Shown here in pieces: positions 63,284 to 64,000 of a stretch of 64,000 nt of DNA. Numbering within the stretch: the stretch's first letter is position 1; each line of letters starts with the position of its first letter. Below the pieces are notes generated by a model that saw nothing but the letters and a program-made list of their open reading frames with translations, was not told the DNA's origin and did not search any database. A program made the translations under genes and the position numbers. Origin of the DNA: Paraburkholderia fungorum (lineage in GTDB: Bacteria; Pseudomonadota; Gammaproteobacteria; Burkholderiales; Burkholderiaceae); the NCBI RefSeq assembly GCF_003610895.1, contig NZ_MCAS01000003.1:124001-188000 (forward strand), read 5' to 3'.

Positions 63284-64000
63284 ATGACTCAACTCGACTC
63301 ACTTTTCGACGCCGACCGTGCGCACTTCATGCATCCCTCGACGCACGCTCACGACCATGTGAGCGGGGCGCTGCCGGGCCGCATCGTGACCGGCGCGAAG
63401 GGCATCCGCATCGAAGATCATCAGGGCAAGTCGTATATCGACGCTTTCGCGGGGCTCTATTGCGTCAACATCGGCTACGGCCGCACCGAGGTTGCCGAGG
63501 CAATCTACGAGCAGGCGAAGAAACTTGCCTATTACCACACGTATGTCGGCCACTCGACGGACACGATCATCGAACTATCGTCGCGTATTATCGACTGGGC
63601 GCCGCAGGGCATGAAGAAGGTGTACTACGGCATGTCCGGTTCGGACGCGAACGAAACGCAGATCAAGCTCGTCTGGTATTACAACAACGTGAAAGGCCGT
63701 CCGAACAAGAAGAAGATCATCTCGCGGCAACGCGGGTATCACGGTTCGGGCATCGTCACCGGTAGCCTGACGGGTTTGCCCAGTTTCCATCAGTGTTTCG
63801 ATCTGCCGACCGAGCGCGTCAAACATACCGTATGTCCGCACTGGTACCGGCACGCGCCCACCGGCATGAACGAGGCGCAGTTTGTTGCGTACTGTGTGGA
63901 AGAACTGGAAAAACTCATCGCACAGGAAGGCGCCGGTACGGTCGCTGCTTTCATCGCGGAGCCGGTGATGGGAACGGGCGGCATCCTGCCGCCGCCGGCG
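63284..64000 (+). CDS. Class III PLP aminotransferase, 5' part (cut by window end)
   Basis: The first 239 codons of an omega-amino acid aminotransferase, open to the last base of the window. GAAGGAGC lies before the ATG. The opening MTQLDSLFDADRAHFMHPSTHAHDH, GIRIEDHQGKSYIDAFAGLYCVNIGYG, MSGSDANETQIKLVWYYNN and RQRGYHGSGIVTGSLTG belong to the class III group that moves amino groups from GABA, putrescine or beta-alanine to pyruvate. The PLP-lysine lies beyond the window, so completeness cannot be judged. The gene is likely co-transcribed with the dehydrogenase. Confidence 0.85.
   Translation, partial: MTQLDSLFDADRAHFMHPSTHAHDHVSGALPGRIVTGAKGIRIEDHQGKSYIDAFAGLYCVNIGYGRTEVAEAIYEQAKKLAYYHTYVGHSTDTIIELSSRIIDWAPQGMKKVYYGMSGSDANETQIKLVWYYNNVKGRPNKKKIISRQRGYHGSGIVTGSLTGLPSFHQCFDLPTERVKHTVCPHWYRHAPTGMNEAQFVAYCVEELEKLIAQEGAGTVAAFIAEPVMGTGGILPPPA

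Noticed and set aside
1..64000. tRNA, rRNA, CRISPR arrays, insertion sequences, integrases and attachment sites
   Set aside because: No tRNA-like T-arm with flanking stems, no regularly spaced repeats, no transposase or integrase motif and no matching direct repeats at region edges were recognised by eye. A dedicated scan would be needed to exclude short elements.

Overview
The window reads as a chromosomal piece of a Burkholderia-group betaproteobacterium (Paraburkholderia, Caballeronia or Burkholderia). The reasons are GC-rich coding sequence, a Burkholderia-type general porin, many LysR regulators with divergently transcribed targets, an MdtABC/MuxABC-type efflux operon ending in a NodT lipoprotein, and a salicylate-to-gentisate operon of the nag type. 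No rRNA, tRNA, CRISPR array, insertion sequence, integrase or phage module was found by eye.

Layout. 0.15-5.2 kb: chaperone-usher pilus genes (subunit, chaperone, usher, second chaperone) with no recognisable tip adhesin. 5.5-7.5 kb: an RcsB/RocA-like response regulator and a REC-EAL protein whose catalytic residues fall at the same numbers as in Pseudomonas RocR. 7.5-14.2 kb: a NahR-like regulator and a complete operon taking salicylate through gentisate to fumarate and pyruvate. 14.3-18.1 kb: two chemoreceptors. 18.5-24.8 kb: two large hybrid sensor kinases, one with a C-terminal Hpt domain. With the regulators at 5-7 kb these resemble a RocS-RocA-RocR fimbrial control system split by the salicylate block. 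24.9-30.3 kb: LysR regulator, ABC importer and a LOG-like protein. 30.5-31.7 kb: porin and a strong hairpin. 31.7-35.2 kb: FAD monooxygenase with an overlapping small gene, AraC regulator, methyltransferase.

35.5-36.4 kb holds the most unusual gene. Its N-terminal half carries a T-x2-LSGC...H pattern like the catalytic motif of BLF1/CNF1-type glutamine deamidases, and its C-terminal half carries a Cys-rich CFI-box. A second CFI-box protein, fused to a cold-shock domain and a zinc ribbon, lies at 58.8-59.4 kb. 36.5-43.9 kb: a LysR regulator and a cluster of LeuC/LeuD-like hydro-lyase, RraA/HMG-type aldolase, aminotransferase, glutamate-type binding protein and dicarboxylate/glutamate symporter. 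Together these could take a 4-substituted glutamate (for example 4-methyleneglutamate) to two pyruvates.

43.9-46.1 kb: a DUF2501-like secreted protein and a TPR glycosyltransferase-like protein. 46.1-55.4 kb: tetracistronic RND efflux operon on the minus strand. 56.2-61.4 kb: mixed single genes (membrane protein, LysR with divergent alpha/beta hydrolase, the cold-shock/CFI-box protein, an orphan OmpR-type regulator, a small phage-like protein followed by a textbook terminator). 61.7-64.0 kb: succinate-semialdehyde dehydrogenase and the first 239 codons of a class III aminotransferase cut by the window end, probably a GABA/polyamine catabolic pair.
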